Shown: positions 28,125-39,317, numbered from the stretch's first letter. The stretch: 64,000 nucleotides of DNA from Metaphire vulgaris (GCA_018105865.1 CM030832.1:28518586-28582585), one strand, 5' to 3'. Made by a program: numbers and translations. Notes: a model not told the origin generated them from the sequence alone.

Positions 28125-28335
28125 TTTTCTGGCGTGGATCAGTAGTGGCGGGAAATTCGTTTGGGGTAGGGGTAGGGGGTAGGTAGCATGATTGAAGAGA
28201 AAACTGCGTGAAATCAACTCATCGACGCGCCCTTTTTTGCTCGTCGGCGACATTCTGCTCGAAAATGTCGACGTGAACCCCCTCTGACCCCCATACCGGA
28301 ACCTTGGCTAGTCCGCTGTGATGTGAAAAATATGA
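28125..28335 (+). mobile_element. Degraded MITE, CATTGGCGTAGCCA family
   Basis: The blocks GGGGTAGGTAGCATGATT, CCCTTTTTTGCTCGTCGG and GAAAATGTCGACGTGA appear in the same order as in 30176-30373 and 44457-44702. Confidence 0.5.
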
Positions 28336-28644
28336 ATGCGTTTGGAGGCTGTGCCGAGTTGCCGATTGGCCATTCAGTTATTGCTTGGCGTGTCATGCAC
28401 TGCATCATGACTAACAACTCTGCATAGCGTTACTTTATTCTGCTTCGGATTGAAGTTAATCTCACAATTGATCACCTCCAGGCGTGAAAATATATGCCGA
28501 TTACGGCAATAAAACTGTATATCGCCGACAAATGACAATACCGGCAATATATCACACAGTACAAGGACTATACGAGCTTTCATGAAAATAGGCGTTAAAT
28601 GTCTAGAGTCACACTATGTTCGTACAGCAGTTAGACATAGCTGC

Positions 28645-28843
28645 CAGCGGCGTAGCCAGGAATTTGATTTTGGGGAGGGGTTTAAATCTCGTATACATTT
28701 GGGGGTGGGTGGGTTATAAATCTTAACTGGTCATTGCTTAACTAGTCATTGCTATTTCAACAATAACATAAAAACTTTAAGATAGACTGATTTTTTGGAG
28801 GGAGTATATATGCACCGATATGCCCTCCGTCGCTACGCCGCTG
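28645..28843. mobile_element. hAT-like MITE, CAGNGGCGTAGCCAGG family
   Basis: It starts CAGCGGCGTAGCCAGGAATT and ends CGTCGCTACGCCGCTG. Flanks ATAGCTGC (28637-28644) and ATAGCTGA (28844-28851) are an 8-bp duplication with one mismatch. Related copies are 33665-33835, 53746-53914 and 56145-56284. Confidence 0.85.
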
Positions 28844-29164
28844 ATAGCTGAAAGCTAGAGTAGGGGAGAAGAAGGAAATGCCACCCATGATTATCGTCCG
28901 TAGCTGCATATAAAAGTTCTTGTCATAGATTCCAAAACGTCCAAGTTTACGCCCATGACTAATGGGAAAATTGTAAAGAGTGGACCATTGACCGATAACA
29001 GTGTTCTGAGACGTATTAGCTTGTTAGCAAATAAGTAATGCTGATTTCGGACAGATTCTGGGCGAGCACAGAAGTTGACTTTCCATGTATATAGGCCAAA
29101 TTTTGCGCACAAGAAATTTCGTGCGCACACAGACTACAGACAATTAGAGGGACTATTGAGAATT

Positions 29165-29270
29165 TGAGGGCTGCTTGAGCGACAGTCGTTTTCAACACAG
29201 AAGAAATCCTACTAAACCCACTTAAAACCCAGTTGATTATTATTTATTACTGATATTATTATATTATCAT
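29165..29270 (+). mobile_element. LINE 3'-tail relic with ATT-rich end
   Basis: CGACAGTCGTTTTCAACACA, AATCCTACTAAACCC and ACTTAAAACC, then an ATT-rich end, match the tail at 19195-19245. Confidence 0.55.
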
Positions 29271-29701
29271 GGTTCAAAATTGCGCAGAAATAGAGATGAC
29301 AAATGAGTCTTTGTAACAGAAATGATGAATGTGTTTCTTGGATATTAAAAAAACGCTTTCGCAGTCCCCTTAGTCTACTCCTGCCTTATTACTGACAGAG
29401 AACAGCATTCGGGTGGTTATCTCGGCGACAAATCTTCATCTTTATTTAACGAACAAGAACATCATGCTGCTACTTTGCGGTGTGGTGATCATGACAAAGA
29501 ACACAGTATAGGACCAGCCGCAAGGTTAGGAAAAGTCACACTGAAGAAACGGTTCAAAATCGCTGCTCTGTGACAACCGACATTACTAATTTCGTATGTT
29601 GGAGAGTGTCGACGCAGCGTTACTTGTTCATTTAAAGTTGTGAAGTTACCTTCCTTATTAACGACAGGCTGTTTTTGACTGACTTTCTCACTAGCGATAT
29701 G

Positions 29702-30110
29702 TGGGCTGTTCATTAATTACGTCAACAAAATAGGGGAGAGAGGTCTGAAAAGGTTTGACAGTTGTTGACAGAGGAAGAGGGTCAAGAGAAGTTGACGGAA
29801 ACAATTTTTTTTACAAATAATCAAATAAATAGGAAATTTCATGAAATACTAGGGCCTACTATAATTACAACGGGGAAAAGTCCGAAAAGCCTGACAAGTA
29901 GGAAAGGTCACCACCGCCACATATTTACACTTGATGAGCAAAAATAGAAAATAGGTCATTACCAAAAAGAGGACCCGTCACTGATCTCGGGGAAAGGTCA
30001 AAAGTCTTCGACATAATTATAGGGAGTCACTGAGAGTCTACAGTTGTTTACAAGAGGTGAGGGAGTCATAAATTGCCCCAAAATTGTTGATGTAATTTAT
30101 GGACAGCCCC
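29702..30110 (+). mobile_element. 0.41-kb MITE with GGGGCTGTCC termini, copy 3
   Basis: The most diverged copy. It starts TGGGCTGTTCATTAATTACG and ends TAATTTATGGACAGCCCC. The 3-bp flanks are ATG and TTG. Confidence 0.85.
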
Positions 30111-30175
30111 TTGTGGCAATAAACGCAGTTCTAGAGGAACGAATTAATTATTACTAGCAATCGACAACACAGGCC

Positions 30176-30375
30176 ATTGGCGTAGCCACAGGAGGATGCG
30201 AGGGGCTTCCGCCCCCCTCCATATTCGGGACGGAACCGGTCGTGGATTTGTGTAACACCGTTGAGTAGTTGGGAGAGGGATAGGTGGTATGAGACGACGT
30301 TTTTTGCTCGTCAAGGCGTTTTTCACCCGAAAATGTCGATGTCCCCCATATTCCAGAACCCTGACTGCGCCAACG
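30176..30375 (+). mobile_element. MITE, CATTGGCGTAGCCA family
   Basis: It starts CATTGGCGTAGCCACAGGAG and ends near CAGAACCCTGACTGCGCCAA. Internal GGATTTGTGTAACACCGTT and TTTTTTGCTCGTCAAGG blocks match 44457-44702. Confidence 0.65.
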
Positions 30376-30648
30376 ACATAGGTTGTAAATCTTGCAGACT
30401 TATTGGCGCTGCATATCGAAGATCTGTTCGTTAAAGCGAAATTCTGATTAAAATATAAAGTGCAACGATCCTAATAATTAATTGTGATTTCCTACGTCGA
30501 ATCTTCCTAAAAAGAATATAATATTATAGACACCAGCGTAGCTTGACCTTTAACGTTTCGCATACAGTCAGATTGTCTTTTCTGATTTGATTTTCTCATT
30601 CGATGGATCAGTGCAAACAATTGCGAATTAAGTGGGCGGAAAGGGGGC

Positions 30649-30780
30649 GGAAGATGGCAGAGTGGGTTACGTGCTGGAGCGTCAGGCTGACGGAGCGGGT
30701 TCAAGCCCGTTAGTGCCCCTAGTGGCCTTCACACCGGCAGTAAGCCTCCTAAGCCACTTAAAAATATGCTAAGTTTTAAG
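30649..30780 (+). mobile_element. tRNA-derived SINE copy 2
   Basis: GGAAGATGGCAGAGTGGGTT, GCGGGTTCAAGCCCGTTAG and a CTAGTGGCCTTCACAC ... GCCACTTAAAA body match 6951-7110. Confidence 0.7.
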
Positions 30781-30969
30781 TGTCAACGACAGTTCTATCT
30801 AACAATGCGAGACAACGTGCAGTATATGGAGAATAGTCTTCAATTTTTTATGACTGGTTACTCAACATTAGCTCTCTTTTTGATACTAGACAGAAAGAAG
30901 AGATATAAAAGACCCCAAAATGTAGCCGCATATAATCATAAGAGATACATAATAATGGCCGGTATTGTA

Positions 30970-31135
30970 CAGTAGAGCTTCGCTATAACGAACTCGGTTA
31001 TAACTTGTACTCGGTTATAAAGTACCGCAATGTGGTACGCTATCGTTTTGGATGGAATTGGATATAGCGTACCTCGGATATGGCGTACTAAGTTTTACAG
31101 ACCCCCGCTAAGTACGTCATAACGAAGTTCTACTG
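30970..31135. mobile_element. Tc1/mariner-pogo-like MITE, full copy
   Basis: It starts CAGTAGAGCTTCGCTATAAC and ends ATAACGAAGTTCTACTG, with TA on both sides (30968-30969 and 31136-31137). The TIR style CAGTAGAACTTCGTTATAAC is typical of pogo-like elements. GGTTATAAC units repeat inside. Confidence 0.8.
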
Positions 31136-31137
31136 TA

Positions 31138-31829
31138 TTTTCTATTTGAAATGGCTAATTTCCGAAGCCATTAATGAACTGGCGTCAAAATCTTCTTAAT
31201 TATGTCGAGTTTCTGTGAACATCAAAAGTTACATAAAATAACACGAGACATCACAATTATGTTTCAAGCCAATGGTGAACCTGCACGCGTCTCGCATGGA
31301 AATTGGGCATTCGACAAAATAATAATTAATTGTAACTGCACTTTTTTTCGCCGTCACTTTAACTAGATTATCAATTTAAGAGTCAATCAAGAAAAAGCCT
31401 TCGATTGCAGACACACACACACACATTCACATAAACACGCACCGCTAAACTCCAACGACACACAAAGGATGCCTCGAGCACCGATTACTCGACTAGATTG
31501 TCCGCCGCTTTGTCGATGTGAAGCCTCGTAGTTTAACGATTGTTATTCTGCAAATGAGTTCTCGGAAGAGTTGTCGACGGCTGTTGTACGGAAAGGAGAG
31601 CGAATACCTATATGCATCGTCACGTCCGACATCTTAGAAGAAGAACTCGAAATAATAACAATAATAATAATATGCACTTTCATATAGCGCCAGTTATAAT
31701 ACCCGGCGGTAGCAATCGGTGGTACTCCAAATCCAGTTGTAAAAGACCAGATCATTCCAGAGACCAGTTATCGCGAAATTACGTTAGAAATCCGGAAGAA
31801 CGTGAAAGAAACTTTTACAGATCAACGCT
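31138..31829. other. No gene recognised
   Basis: I see a short (CA)n tract (31409-31427) and an AAT tract with CATATAGCGCCAGTTATAAT (31650-31700), a probable LINE tail fragment. Nothing else is supported. Confidence 0.5.
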
Positions 31830-31832
31830 ATA

Positions 31833-32248
31833 GGGGCTGTCCATTAATTATGTCAACAATTTTTGGGCAATTTTTGACCCCCTCCCCTTGTAAGCAACTG
31901 TCTACTTTCACTTACCCCCCATAATTACGTCAAAAACTTTTGACCCCCACCCCCAAGATCAATGACAGGTCCCAATAACAAGGCTATTATTGTTGTGGTG
32001 ATGACCATTTTTACCATTTTTTCCTTTTTTGCTCATCGAGTGTCAAAATGTGGTGTTGATGACCTTTATTGCCATGATTTTTTCCATTGTAATAAGTAGT
32101 ATTCCATGAATTTCCTATTTTTTGATTATTTGTAAAAAGTGAACTTGTTGACGTCAACTTCTCTTGACCCTCCCTACCCCTGTCAACAACTGTCAAACTT
32201 TTTCAAACCCCTCCCCCTAAATTGTTGACGTAATTAATGGACAGCCCC
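31833..32248 (-). mobile_element. 0.41-kb MITE with GGGGCTGTCC termini, copy 4
   Basis: It starts GGGGCTGTCCATTAATTATG and ends GTAATTAATGGACAGCCCC; ATA flanks both sides (31830-31832 and 32249-32251). It is the best preserved copy, with intact 30-bp inverted ends. Confidence 0.93.
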
Positions 32249-32646
32249 ATACATCGAGTGCTCTATTTCTGGCGTTCTTTCTCTGTCTCCGTATTTATCT
32301 ATTTCTTCTTCTTCCCTTTAGCAAGTGTTAGACATCATCATCGTCGTCGTCATCGTCGTCATCGTGTTTAGCTAGATAGAAATGTCTCAGTACGGACCTG
32401 GACAAGGATAACTTCAGGTGAAACTTAAGCGGAGGATACCAATAACTGAAGCCGTCATTCATTTGCAGTTTCGGTTAAAGCAATTTGAAAATTTCTGTCT
32501 GAAGATTACTAAATCACGAGTAAATTTAATGCGAATGATTTAATCTGCATATATGAAAAAGAGCTTCTAAGAGCACGCTCAAAGTTTTATGGTTGATCCG
32601 GTCTGGGACAAACTGACCGGTTTCGTCTAACTTTCAACTGCCATCA

Positions 32647-32780
32647 TTGGCTAGCGACGTGAAGAGGGGGGGCGCTGGGCCCCTATTCTGGGTGGAGTCA
32701 GTTGTGGGATTTGTGCAAAACCATTTGAGAAATTTCCTGGAGGGGTAGGTCGAATGATTGGAACAGAATATTTCACTCAA
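32647..32780 (+). mobile_element. Truncated MITE, CATTGGCGTAGCCA family
   Basis: CATTGGCTAGCGACGTG, CCCCTATTCTGGGTGG, GGGATTTGTGCAAAACC and GGGGTAGGTCGAATGATT follow the family order; the 3' half is missing. Confidence 0.5.
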
Positions 32781-33660
32781 TCAATCAAGGATTTATTTCC
32801 AAATCAACAACCATTAGGGCCTACATATTATTTCAAGTTGATCAGTTACAAAGAAACGCGTACAATTTTTTAGTTCTAAACTCAGTGCACAGTATAATTA
32901 AGGAAACAACAATAGATGTGCTAACTTCTGCTAAGGACTTCTTGAAGACGTTATTCTAGTTTTTTCCTTGTAGTTTTGTATTTAGTTTTTATTCGAAAAT
33001 CAATCAATCAATCTGTTTATTAGTATCAAAAGTCGGAACCAAAGATCGTCAATATCACAATTAAATAGAGGAAAAAAGTTGTCAAGACAAATGCTAAAAT
33101 ATGTAAAATTTCGATATTTGAAAAGTTAAATATTTGATATTTTAAAATTGACGTTAAAGGAGTAGGATACTAAAGGGAGAAGAAGGAGAAGAGAAAATGT
33201 CGAGGTTTTCGCCCCTCCTTCCCCTACGCCACTGACTTCCATCTGGTAGAATCGAGAACAACAAATCACTGCTTTAGCACTGAGCGTTCAAGTTCGCCGT
33301 CGAGGCGCATAACACATTCACGTCACCCTCTCAAGATTAAGAGGACGACATTCAACGTGCCCCCCCCCCGTATAGGCTTCAGCGACCGACCTCGGCGCTT
33401 TGCCAACCTCGGACCAGATGGCCCGCGCCTGCCGTCGACTACCAGGGCTGGTGCTGAATGCAGATGCGATGGGAGATTTCTGCGGTGACAGCGGTTGACA
33501 TCTCTCTGACTAGATAATAAACAAGAAATCCAATTGGAAATACTGACAACCGTCTAAGACAGCGCCAAAGAGCTCGTTGCTTCGCAAGATGTCACCCGTT
33601 CTCTTGGTAATTATGCGTTCTAAATGAAGATCGCTCAGCGCCTGAAATAAAATCTTGAGC
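32781..33660. other. No gene recognised
   Basis: Short AATC units at 32770-32780 and 33000-33010 hint at LINE tails. A CpG-rich patch (33290-33500) has no identifiable exon. Confidence 0.45.
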
Positions 33661-33664
33661 TGAT

Positions 33665-33837
33665 CGTTTTAGGACCAGAGACGTAGCGACGGAGGCTATA
33701 TCGGTATATCCAGGTAATCACACCCAAATCAGACTACCTTAAAATGTTTTGTTTTTTAAAGATTTTCAAAGTGTTTTAAGATTCATACCCCCCCCCCCCC
33801 AATCACATTACACCCCCAAATCAAATTTATTTAGTTT
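33665..33837 (-). mobile_element. MITE copy, CAGNGGCGTAGCCAGG family, inverted and degraded
   Basis: The blocks GAGACGTAGCGACGGAGGC, TATATCGGTATAT, AAATCAGACTACCTTAAAAT and CACCCCCAAATCAAATT are the reverse complement of the element at 53746-53914. Confidence 0.65.
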
Positions 33838-33907
33838 CTGGCATCGTTGTTATGACACTCGTTCGGACAGTTATTGGAAAAGAATTCGCATAAAATGCAG
33901 TGAATTG

Positions 33908-34194
33908 CAGTGTGTCGGTTCCAGGATTTCTTGGTGGGAGGAGGATAAAATGAATTCATAGGAAGTTGGTGGGGGATGAAAAGAGAAGGAGGAAATCAAT
34001 AAACTCCCGAAAAAGAAAAAGACTGGCAAGCAAAAAAGGGCAATTTTCCCGAAATTTACTAGACTTTTACCAAAAAATAGGTTGGCAAGCAAAAAAGGTA
34101 CTTGACTTCTACTCAAAAACAGTTTGACATGCAAAAATAAGTCCGGCGGGCGGGGGATGCATTCCCGCTTATCTCCAACGTGGAACCGTCGCCG
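33908..34194. mobile_element. hAT-like MITE, CAGTGGCGGTTCCA family, perfect duplication
   Basis: It starts CAGTGTCGGTTCCAGGATTT and ends ACGTGGAACCGTCGCCG. GTGAATTG at 33900-33907 and 34195-34202 is a perfect 8-bp duplication. It aligns with 47613-47920 along its length and holds three GGCAAGCAAAAAAGG-like motifs. Confidence 0.92.
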
Positions 34195-34566
34195 GTGAAT
34201 TGCATACAGCAAACTAAAAATAGAAATATAGAAAGCAGAAAAATGCAACATCTCTAATACTGTTTTAATATGCGTTGGAAAGACAGGAATCGCCGAAGGT
34301 CAGTTTGTTGTCGCTATAGACTGCATAGATCACATGACGTCTAATTTTCAGAATTTGCGGGGGAAATGGCGTGCAGAAGGCCATTACGCAAATAATGCCG
34401 CGTTGCAATAAACCCGGTCATCCCTTGAGTAACGTTAAACAGATTTAGTCGTTATTCATTCTCTCGTGAAGAAACCCCACCTGCATCCATAGTATGATTC
34501 AACTTCTTAAATCAATTAATCTTATGAAAGATTCACTTTTGTATAGCTGTTATTTCCTCCATTATT

Positions 34567-34751
34567 CAGTGGCCGCCCCTGTGGAGCCCCGTGCCCCCAC
34601 TCCCTATTGAGTGCCTGACACCCCCAGTGGCCCTGCTGTTGGGACTCTATACTTAATACTACATACCTAACAACAAATGGTTGGCCCCCATGATTAGAAG
34701 TTGCCGCCCCAACGCCCCCCCCCCACTTGCCAAATCCTGGAGCCGCCACTG
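34567..34751. mobile_element. MITE, CAGTGGCGGCTCC / GGATTTGG family, copy 1
   Basis: It starts CAGTGGCCGCCCCTGTGGAG and ends CCAAATCCTGGAGCCGCCAC. The core CTTAATACTACATACCTAAC is shared with 35182, 53473 and 54480. Confidence 0.85.
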
Positions 34752-35181
34752 CTACGACAGGGTTTATAGACATCGGAAACAAGTTTTATAATTAATTCGC
34801 TGTGTGAGAGAAGCCAATTGAAGGCTTGTTGAATAGAGTGCGTATAGGACCTAGATATGCAAAAATCTAATCGATTTGAAGAAATTCTCCGACAAAATCC
34901 ACATTTTCCTCTTGTTCCATCTTCACTGCTTTAACCTTTTCAAGAATAATAACAATAATATCATTATCAATTTTGATCTACAGTGTTCGAAATAGAGCAC
35001 AACACAGTCATTTCATACTACACACTAACGCCTCATACTACACACTAACGCCAATGACTGTACGAGAACGAGGGACATCAACTAAATGAAAGTCCTGCCG
35101 AATATCTTGCGGAATGATTAGTAGGGCGATCGAGGGAAGAGCGGCGTATTAAGATGTCTGGTTCATAATAGGCCTACAACA

Positions 35182-35376
35182 CAGTGGCGGCTCCACAGGG
35201 GGGCCCAGGGGGCCCATGCCCCTATTGAGTGTCTGCCCCGCCCAGTGGCCCCCCTGTTGGGACCCTATACTTAATACTACATACCTAACAACAAATGGTT
35301 GTGTTGGCCCCCCATGATTAGAAGTTGACACCTCAACAGCCCCCTCCCCACTTGCCAAATCCTGGAGCCGCCACTG
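35182..35376. mobile_element. MITE, CAGTGGCGGCTCC / GGATTTGG family, copy 2
   Basis: Both ends keep a perfect 13-bp inverted repeat, CAGTGGCGGCTCC. About 195 bp. I see no clear target duplication. Confidence 0.87.
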
Positions 35377-35514
35377 TCATTATCGTCTGATTTTACTACC
35401 CCCGCCCCATTATTCGCCCATCAATTAAACAGCACATTACACGATTTCAAGAGAATCGAACAGAGGAAACGAGAGTTGCATGCAGGCTTTTGAGAATAAG
35501 TGCATAAGGAAACT

Positions 35515-35557
35515 TTACAGACCCGCCAAATACGCGATAACGAGGTTCGACTGTACT
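35515..35557. mobile_element. 3' fragment of the pogo-like MITE
   Basis: CTTTACAGACCCGCCAAATA and CGATAACGAGGTTCGACTGTA match the right end of 30970-31135. Confidence 0.65.
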
Positions 35558-35589
35558 GTATCACGTAAAGTCGAGGAAGTTAAGATACT

Positions 35590-35890
35590 TTGAGGAAGTT
35601 AAGATACTTTGGACAGGCAGTGAGGCAACCAGAAGACTGGTACTTGGTTGGGTGACTTACTCGGGATCGAGCCGTTGTACCAGAGACCAACCAAACCGCT
35701 CATCGCTTAGGCGTGGATAGATTGGTAGCAGCAGTGCACTTCGAAGGTAAAACGTGGGCCTAGAGAAAACGCTGACAAACTGCTCTAGATTGGTGGCATA
35801 AATCACCTGCGTTGCAACTCCTGTGAAACCGGAGATAAGGATCAGTCCCAAAGCTCGACATCGAGAATGGGCTGACCTCATCTAATCTGT
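35590..35890 (+). mobile_element. 5S rRNA-derived SINE (SINE3 type)
   Basis: GAGGAAGTTAAGATAC resembles the 5S box A and TACTTGGTTGGGTGACTTAC (35641-35660) is close to 5S box C (TACTTGGATGGGTGACC), at 5S-like spacing. A body without 5S similarity follows, with TCTAGATTGGTGGCATAAAT. The same composite occurs inverted at 49935-50160 and truncated at 11655 and 18000. Confidence 0.65.
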
Positions 35891-36289
35891 AAGCGCCAAA
35901 AAACAGATATACAGAGCGGTTTTCACACGGGCTAATGTAGCCAACTACTAACCTCGCAAAAACACGTTTTTTATTATTAATTATTATAGATAGAGGCGTT
36001 GACATAAACAAAAAGCTTATTTCTTAGCGAGTTTAATACACATCGACCATAGATTCGTTCTTTCTTTTTGCCGTCCTATTAAGTATAAGTTATGAGAGTA
36101 TGAGAGTCTCTCTTTGCATCGGGGAATTCCAGGTAGACGTCTGATGTGGTTTAACTATCGGCAGCTGTACATCTCAATCTCTCGTTAGCTCTGTTTCTTA
36201 CCTCTTGCAGATTATGTAGACCTATTATTGCTTTTTTGCAAATATTATTACTAATTGGTGCGTAACTTTGACTATGTAAACTTAAGCGA

Positions 36290-36395
36290 ATCATGAACTA
36301 TTATTATTATTATTATTATTATTGTTGTTGTTGTTGTCGTTGTTGTTGTCTTGACAATTTGTATAGCGCAATAATATAGCTTAGGGTCATGGATA
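36290..36395 (-). mobile_element. LINE tail with ATT/GTT array
   Basis: A TTA/TTG array (36300-36350) abuts TTGACAATTTGTATAGCGCA and ATAATATAGC, the inverted GCGCTATATAAATTGTC tail. Confidence 0.6.
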
Positions 36396-36563
36396 AGAGC
36401 ATTATATATTATTATATGAAAACGAAATGTTAAAGAGATATGTCTTTAGCGCTATGTAATATGAGTTGTGTTGGAAAATAAACCACGACAATAAACTAAC
36501 GCTTATGGACAAAATTTAAGATTTTCTATAAATTTTGCCGTTTTCCCTGAATTTCAGACAGTT

Positions 36564-38033
36564 ATGAACTTCAGTAGAGTTTCCGACCGGAAGCACCAGG
36601 GCTTCGCCGAGTCGCTGGACACGAAGGACCAACGAGGTCCGCCGGTGTTGACAGGGGTGGAACTGTACTCCGTTGTCACTCTGTTGGTCACGCTGAGCGC
36701 ATTCGGAGTGGCCGGCAACGTACTTGTCCTCTGGGTATTTCGTAAGAAGAAGGACAAACTCGTCTCCACTGTTCTCATAATCGTCTTGGCCTGCGTCGAC
36801 CTCAGCACGTGCCTCGTCGTCATACCCTACACCGTGTTCATGGAAAGCGTTGGATTTGTCATCGAAAACGACGTCGTATGTAAACTCTACCAGTTTCTCA
36901 TTACGTCGAACATTCCCTTTTCCGCTCTGATCATGGTTACGATAGCCGTCGATCGCTACCTCTGCATCTGCCATCCGTTCCTTCGGTCCGGCAGCACGCG
37001 CAAGGCGAAGCGGGCGGCAGTGGGACTCGGGCTGTTTGCGGCCGGTATTGGAGTCTGCGTGTCCCTCATGTACGGGGTATACTACCGGCCCGCGGCGTTG
37101 CAACAGCAGACCGCCGCATCGTCTGTACCCGGCAGAACGGTTACCTCTGAAGCCCCTCGCGATGAGAATTATAATGTAATCGAGGCGCGGTTGTTGTTGT
37201 TGTGCGCACCCCCGAATCGCTTGAACGAGACGCCGTCGGCGGCGGCGGCGGAGGGAAAACTTCGAGCCCCCGGCGGTATCGTCTGCCTTAAACCAGCACC
37301 GTCGACCAATCACAACAACAGCGACCACCAACCACCTGTCGAGGATGATTCCGAACGGCGGGCGGATTACGACGGGGTCTGCGCGCCAAACGACCTGCTA
37401 CTGAGCAGGGACTTTCAGTGGTACTTCCAGAAGGTCTACAACGGACTCTACCTCGTCTGCCTCGTCACGGTAGTCGCGCTCTACGTCCTGATCTACCGGT
37501 CGGTGCTACTGCGTCGCCGGCGGCGTCTGAGAGAAAAGCGCAAGTCGCACTCCATGGTCGCTTCTCTGCATGAAAAGCAGCAGCAGCAGCAGAAGAAGAA
37601 GAAGAAGAAGAAGAAACGGGACAGCGTCATGATGCAGGAGATGGTGACGATCGCCTGCGAACAGAGGGACGGCGGCACGAACGCCCCGATAGTTCTACGC
37701 GACCACCTTCTACGCGCCGAATCGAACGTCGGAAACGGAAACGGAAACGGAAACAGGACGGGCAGACGGAAGTCGTGGTCGCTGGACTCGAACTGGATAG
37801 TGAACATGAAGACGGCCGTCATGCTGTTTGTCGTGACGGTCGTCTTCATCGTGACGTTCCTACCGGCCTTCATGATGACACTGGGTCTGGTGCCGTACAA
37901 CGCCTTCGTCTTCTACCTGTACTTCGCAAACAACGTCGCCAATCCGATGATCTATTCATTCATGAACCAGAATTTCCGAGACGATCTCCGCCGGATATTC
38001 TGCAGAAGATCCCCGGGAACGACGGCGTTCTGA
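36564..38033 (+). CDS. Rhodopsin-family (class A) GPCR, peptide-receptor-like, single exon
   Basis: This is a seven-helix receptor of 489 residues in the plasma membrane, coupling to G proteins. Helices: TM1 35-59 (GNVLVLW), TM2 67-93, TM3 106-132 with conserved Cys106 and DRY 130-132, TM4 149-173, TM5 289-313, TM6 413-442, TM7 445-467 with NPMIY 460-464. The N-terminus has one N-glycosylation site (NFS). Extracellular loop 2 is about 115 residues, far longer than usual; Cys273 near its end is the likely partner of Cys106. Loop 3 has a (CAG)n/(AAG)n-coded QQQQQ-KKKKKKKK run. TM6 has FLPAF instead of CWxP. TM2-TM3 wording (DLSTCLVVIPYT, LITSNIPFS) suggests an invertebrate peptide receptor, but the ligand is unknown. 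The ATG at 36564 is the first in frame; an acceptor-like tttcag lies about 8 bp upstream. Confidence 0.93.
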   Translation: MNFSRVSDRKHQGFAESLDTKDQRGPPVLTGVELYSVVTLLVTLSAFGVAGNVLVLWVFRKKKDKLVSTVLIIVLACVDLSTCLVVIPYTVFMESVGFVIENDVVCKLYQFLITSNIPFSALIMVTIAVDRYLCICHPFLRSGSTRKAKRAAVGLGLFAAGIGVCVSLMYGVYYRPAALQQQTAASSVPGRTVTSEAPRDENYNVIEARLLLLCAPPNRLNETPSAAAAEGKLRAPGGIVCLKPAPSTNHNNSDHQPPVEDDSERRADYDGVCAPNDLLLSRDFQWYFQKVYNGLYLVCLVTVVALYVLIYRSVLLRRRRRLREKRKSHSMVASLHEKQQQQQKKKKKKKKRDSVMMQEMVTIACEQRDGGTNAPIVLRDHLLRAESNVGNGNGNGNRTGRRKSWSLDSNWIVNMKTAVMLFVVTVVFIVTFLPAFMMTLGLVPYNAFVFYLYFANNVANPMIYSFMNQNFRDDLRRIFCRRSPGTTAF

Positions 38034-38324
38034 GATCCTGCCGCCCCCCCCCCAACTCAGCACAGCGGCCACGCCATCGAAGTAGGCCTACTATACGGAC
38101 AAGAGATGTCTTCAATCCAGTGGATCCCAAGCTCTTCGGAGTTGATATCTATCTACTATGTTCGGTACCTAAGCGGGTCATAAACTTCTACAAAAAAATT
38201 ATAGACTACTTTTAAAACCACAGATGTTACAGGTTCTTATCATGAAAAATCGATTCGATGCTTAGGGAACTTTCATCTTCAAATTGTAACTTTCGTTTAG
38301 TTGATATTTATCTATTTGGACGTC
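38034..38324. other. 3' flank of the GPCR gene
   Basis: Probably 3' UTR and flank. I see no clear AATAAA close to the stop and no other feature. Confidence 0.4.
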
Positions 38325-38612
38325 GGTAAGTTAGCAGAGTGGTAACACCGTTGGACGATGGAGCAGAAGGTCGCGGGTTCGACTCACACAGGAGCCCTGA
38401 GATCGACTCAGGATTCATTCGCCAGATGCAACTGAATAGCGGATTGATTAATCCGCGGAGTAAACAGGCGCATTGCGTGAGTACACTGGCCCTGTATCAT
38501 GCAATCTGCACCAGTCACCTGACTGAGAACCTTGAAACGGAGATCAGCGCCGCCCTTATGAGCCTTGAGGTTAGCCTTGAGAGCTTGGGAAGGACTTTAC
38601 TTTACTTACATT
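38325..38612 (+). mobile_element. tRNA-derived SINE, second family
   Basis: GTTAGCAGAGTGGTAACACC fits an A box and GCGGGTTCGACTC (38376-38388) a B box at tRNA-like spacing. A body of about 200 bp and a TTTACTTTACTTACAT tail follow. Confidence 0.65.
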
Positions 38613-38934
38613 TCTAAGCTATTAAGATACATTATATCGAATAGCGAGATCTCGCGGGCCACTTTCTGGGAGCTGGCGGACCACAATTTGCCTGCGGGTT
38701 TCGGAACCTCTATTTTAACTCAAGAATCTCCACTGTCCCACTCACGATTAAAACTGTTTTAGTTTTCGGAGAAGAGAGACGATTTTTTGCCCAAACAGAT
38801 TATCAGTGGTGGACGATTCAAACCGTTCCTTGATACGACTTCAATTAGGCTAATTCTCAACATGGATGCCACGATACAGTTTTCTTATGGCTCGGTCTAA
38901 GCATTTTATTTTGGAACGTCAAACAAGTGTAAAG

Positions 38935-39060
38935 TAAATAAAGTAGGCTAAGTAAAGTAAAATCTCGTGGATTTCTAAATTTTCTATAGCGCCTTGGAAA
39001 GCAGCACAGCAGTAGCTGCTTATTCTTAGTCGCTCAGCCTCTCCTAAAATAGCTATGGGG
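38935..39060 (-). mobile_element. LINE/SINE 3'-tail relic
   Basis: AAGTAAAGTAAAATCTCGTG, TTCTATAGCGCC and GCAGTAGCTGCTTATTCTTA match the inverted tail at 15600-15720. Confidence 0.6.
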
Positions 39061-39312
39061 AAGGTATAATATATATCAGCCAGACAATAGTCAACATCCA
39101 AAGGACAGTGAGGATAGGTTGTTACAGCTATGGAGGATGTGATTTTAGAAAAAGGAAGGATTTAAGCTTAGACCTGAAGACTAGAGGAGACAAATGCAGG
39201 AATTATAGGAAAGTGGAGTTGCTTGAACGTCGTGTCGCATCTGTACAAAACTCTATTGCTGGTGGAACTGACCAGTCCATTCAGGATCAGTGTATTAATG
39301 TTACGATAGATG

Positions 39313-39317
<5 letters not shown>

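Noticed and set aside
35594..35680. Possible 5S rRNA gene
   Set aside because: Only internal promoter-like boxes match; the rest diverges and a SINE body follows.
36516..37331. 271-codon minus-strand open frame
   Set aside because: It is antisense to the GPCR coding sequence and has no membrane or domain pattern; the plus frame is clearly the real one.
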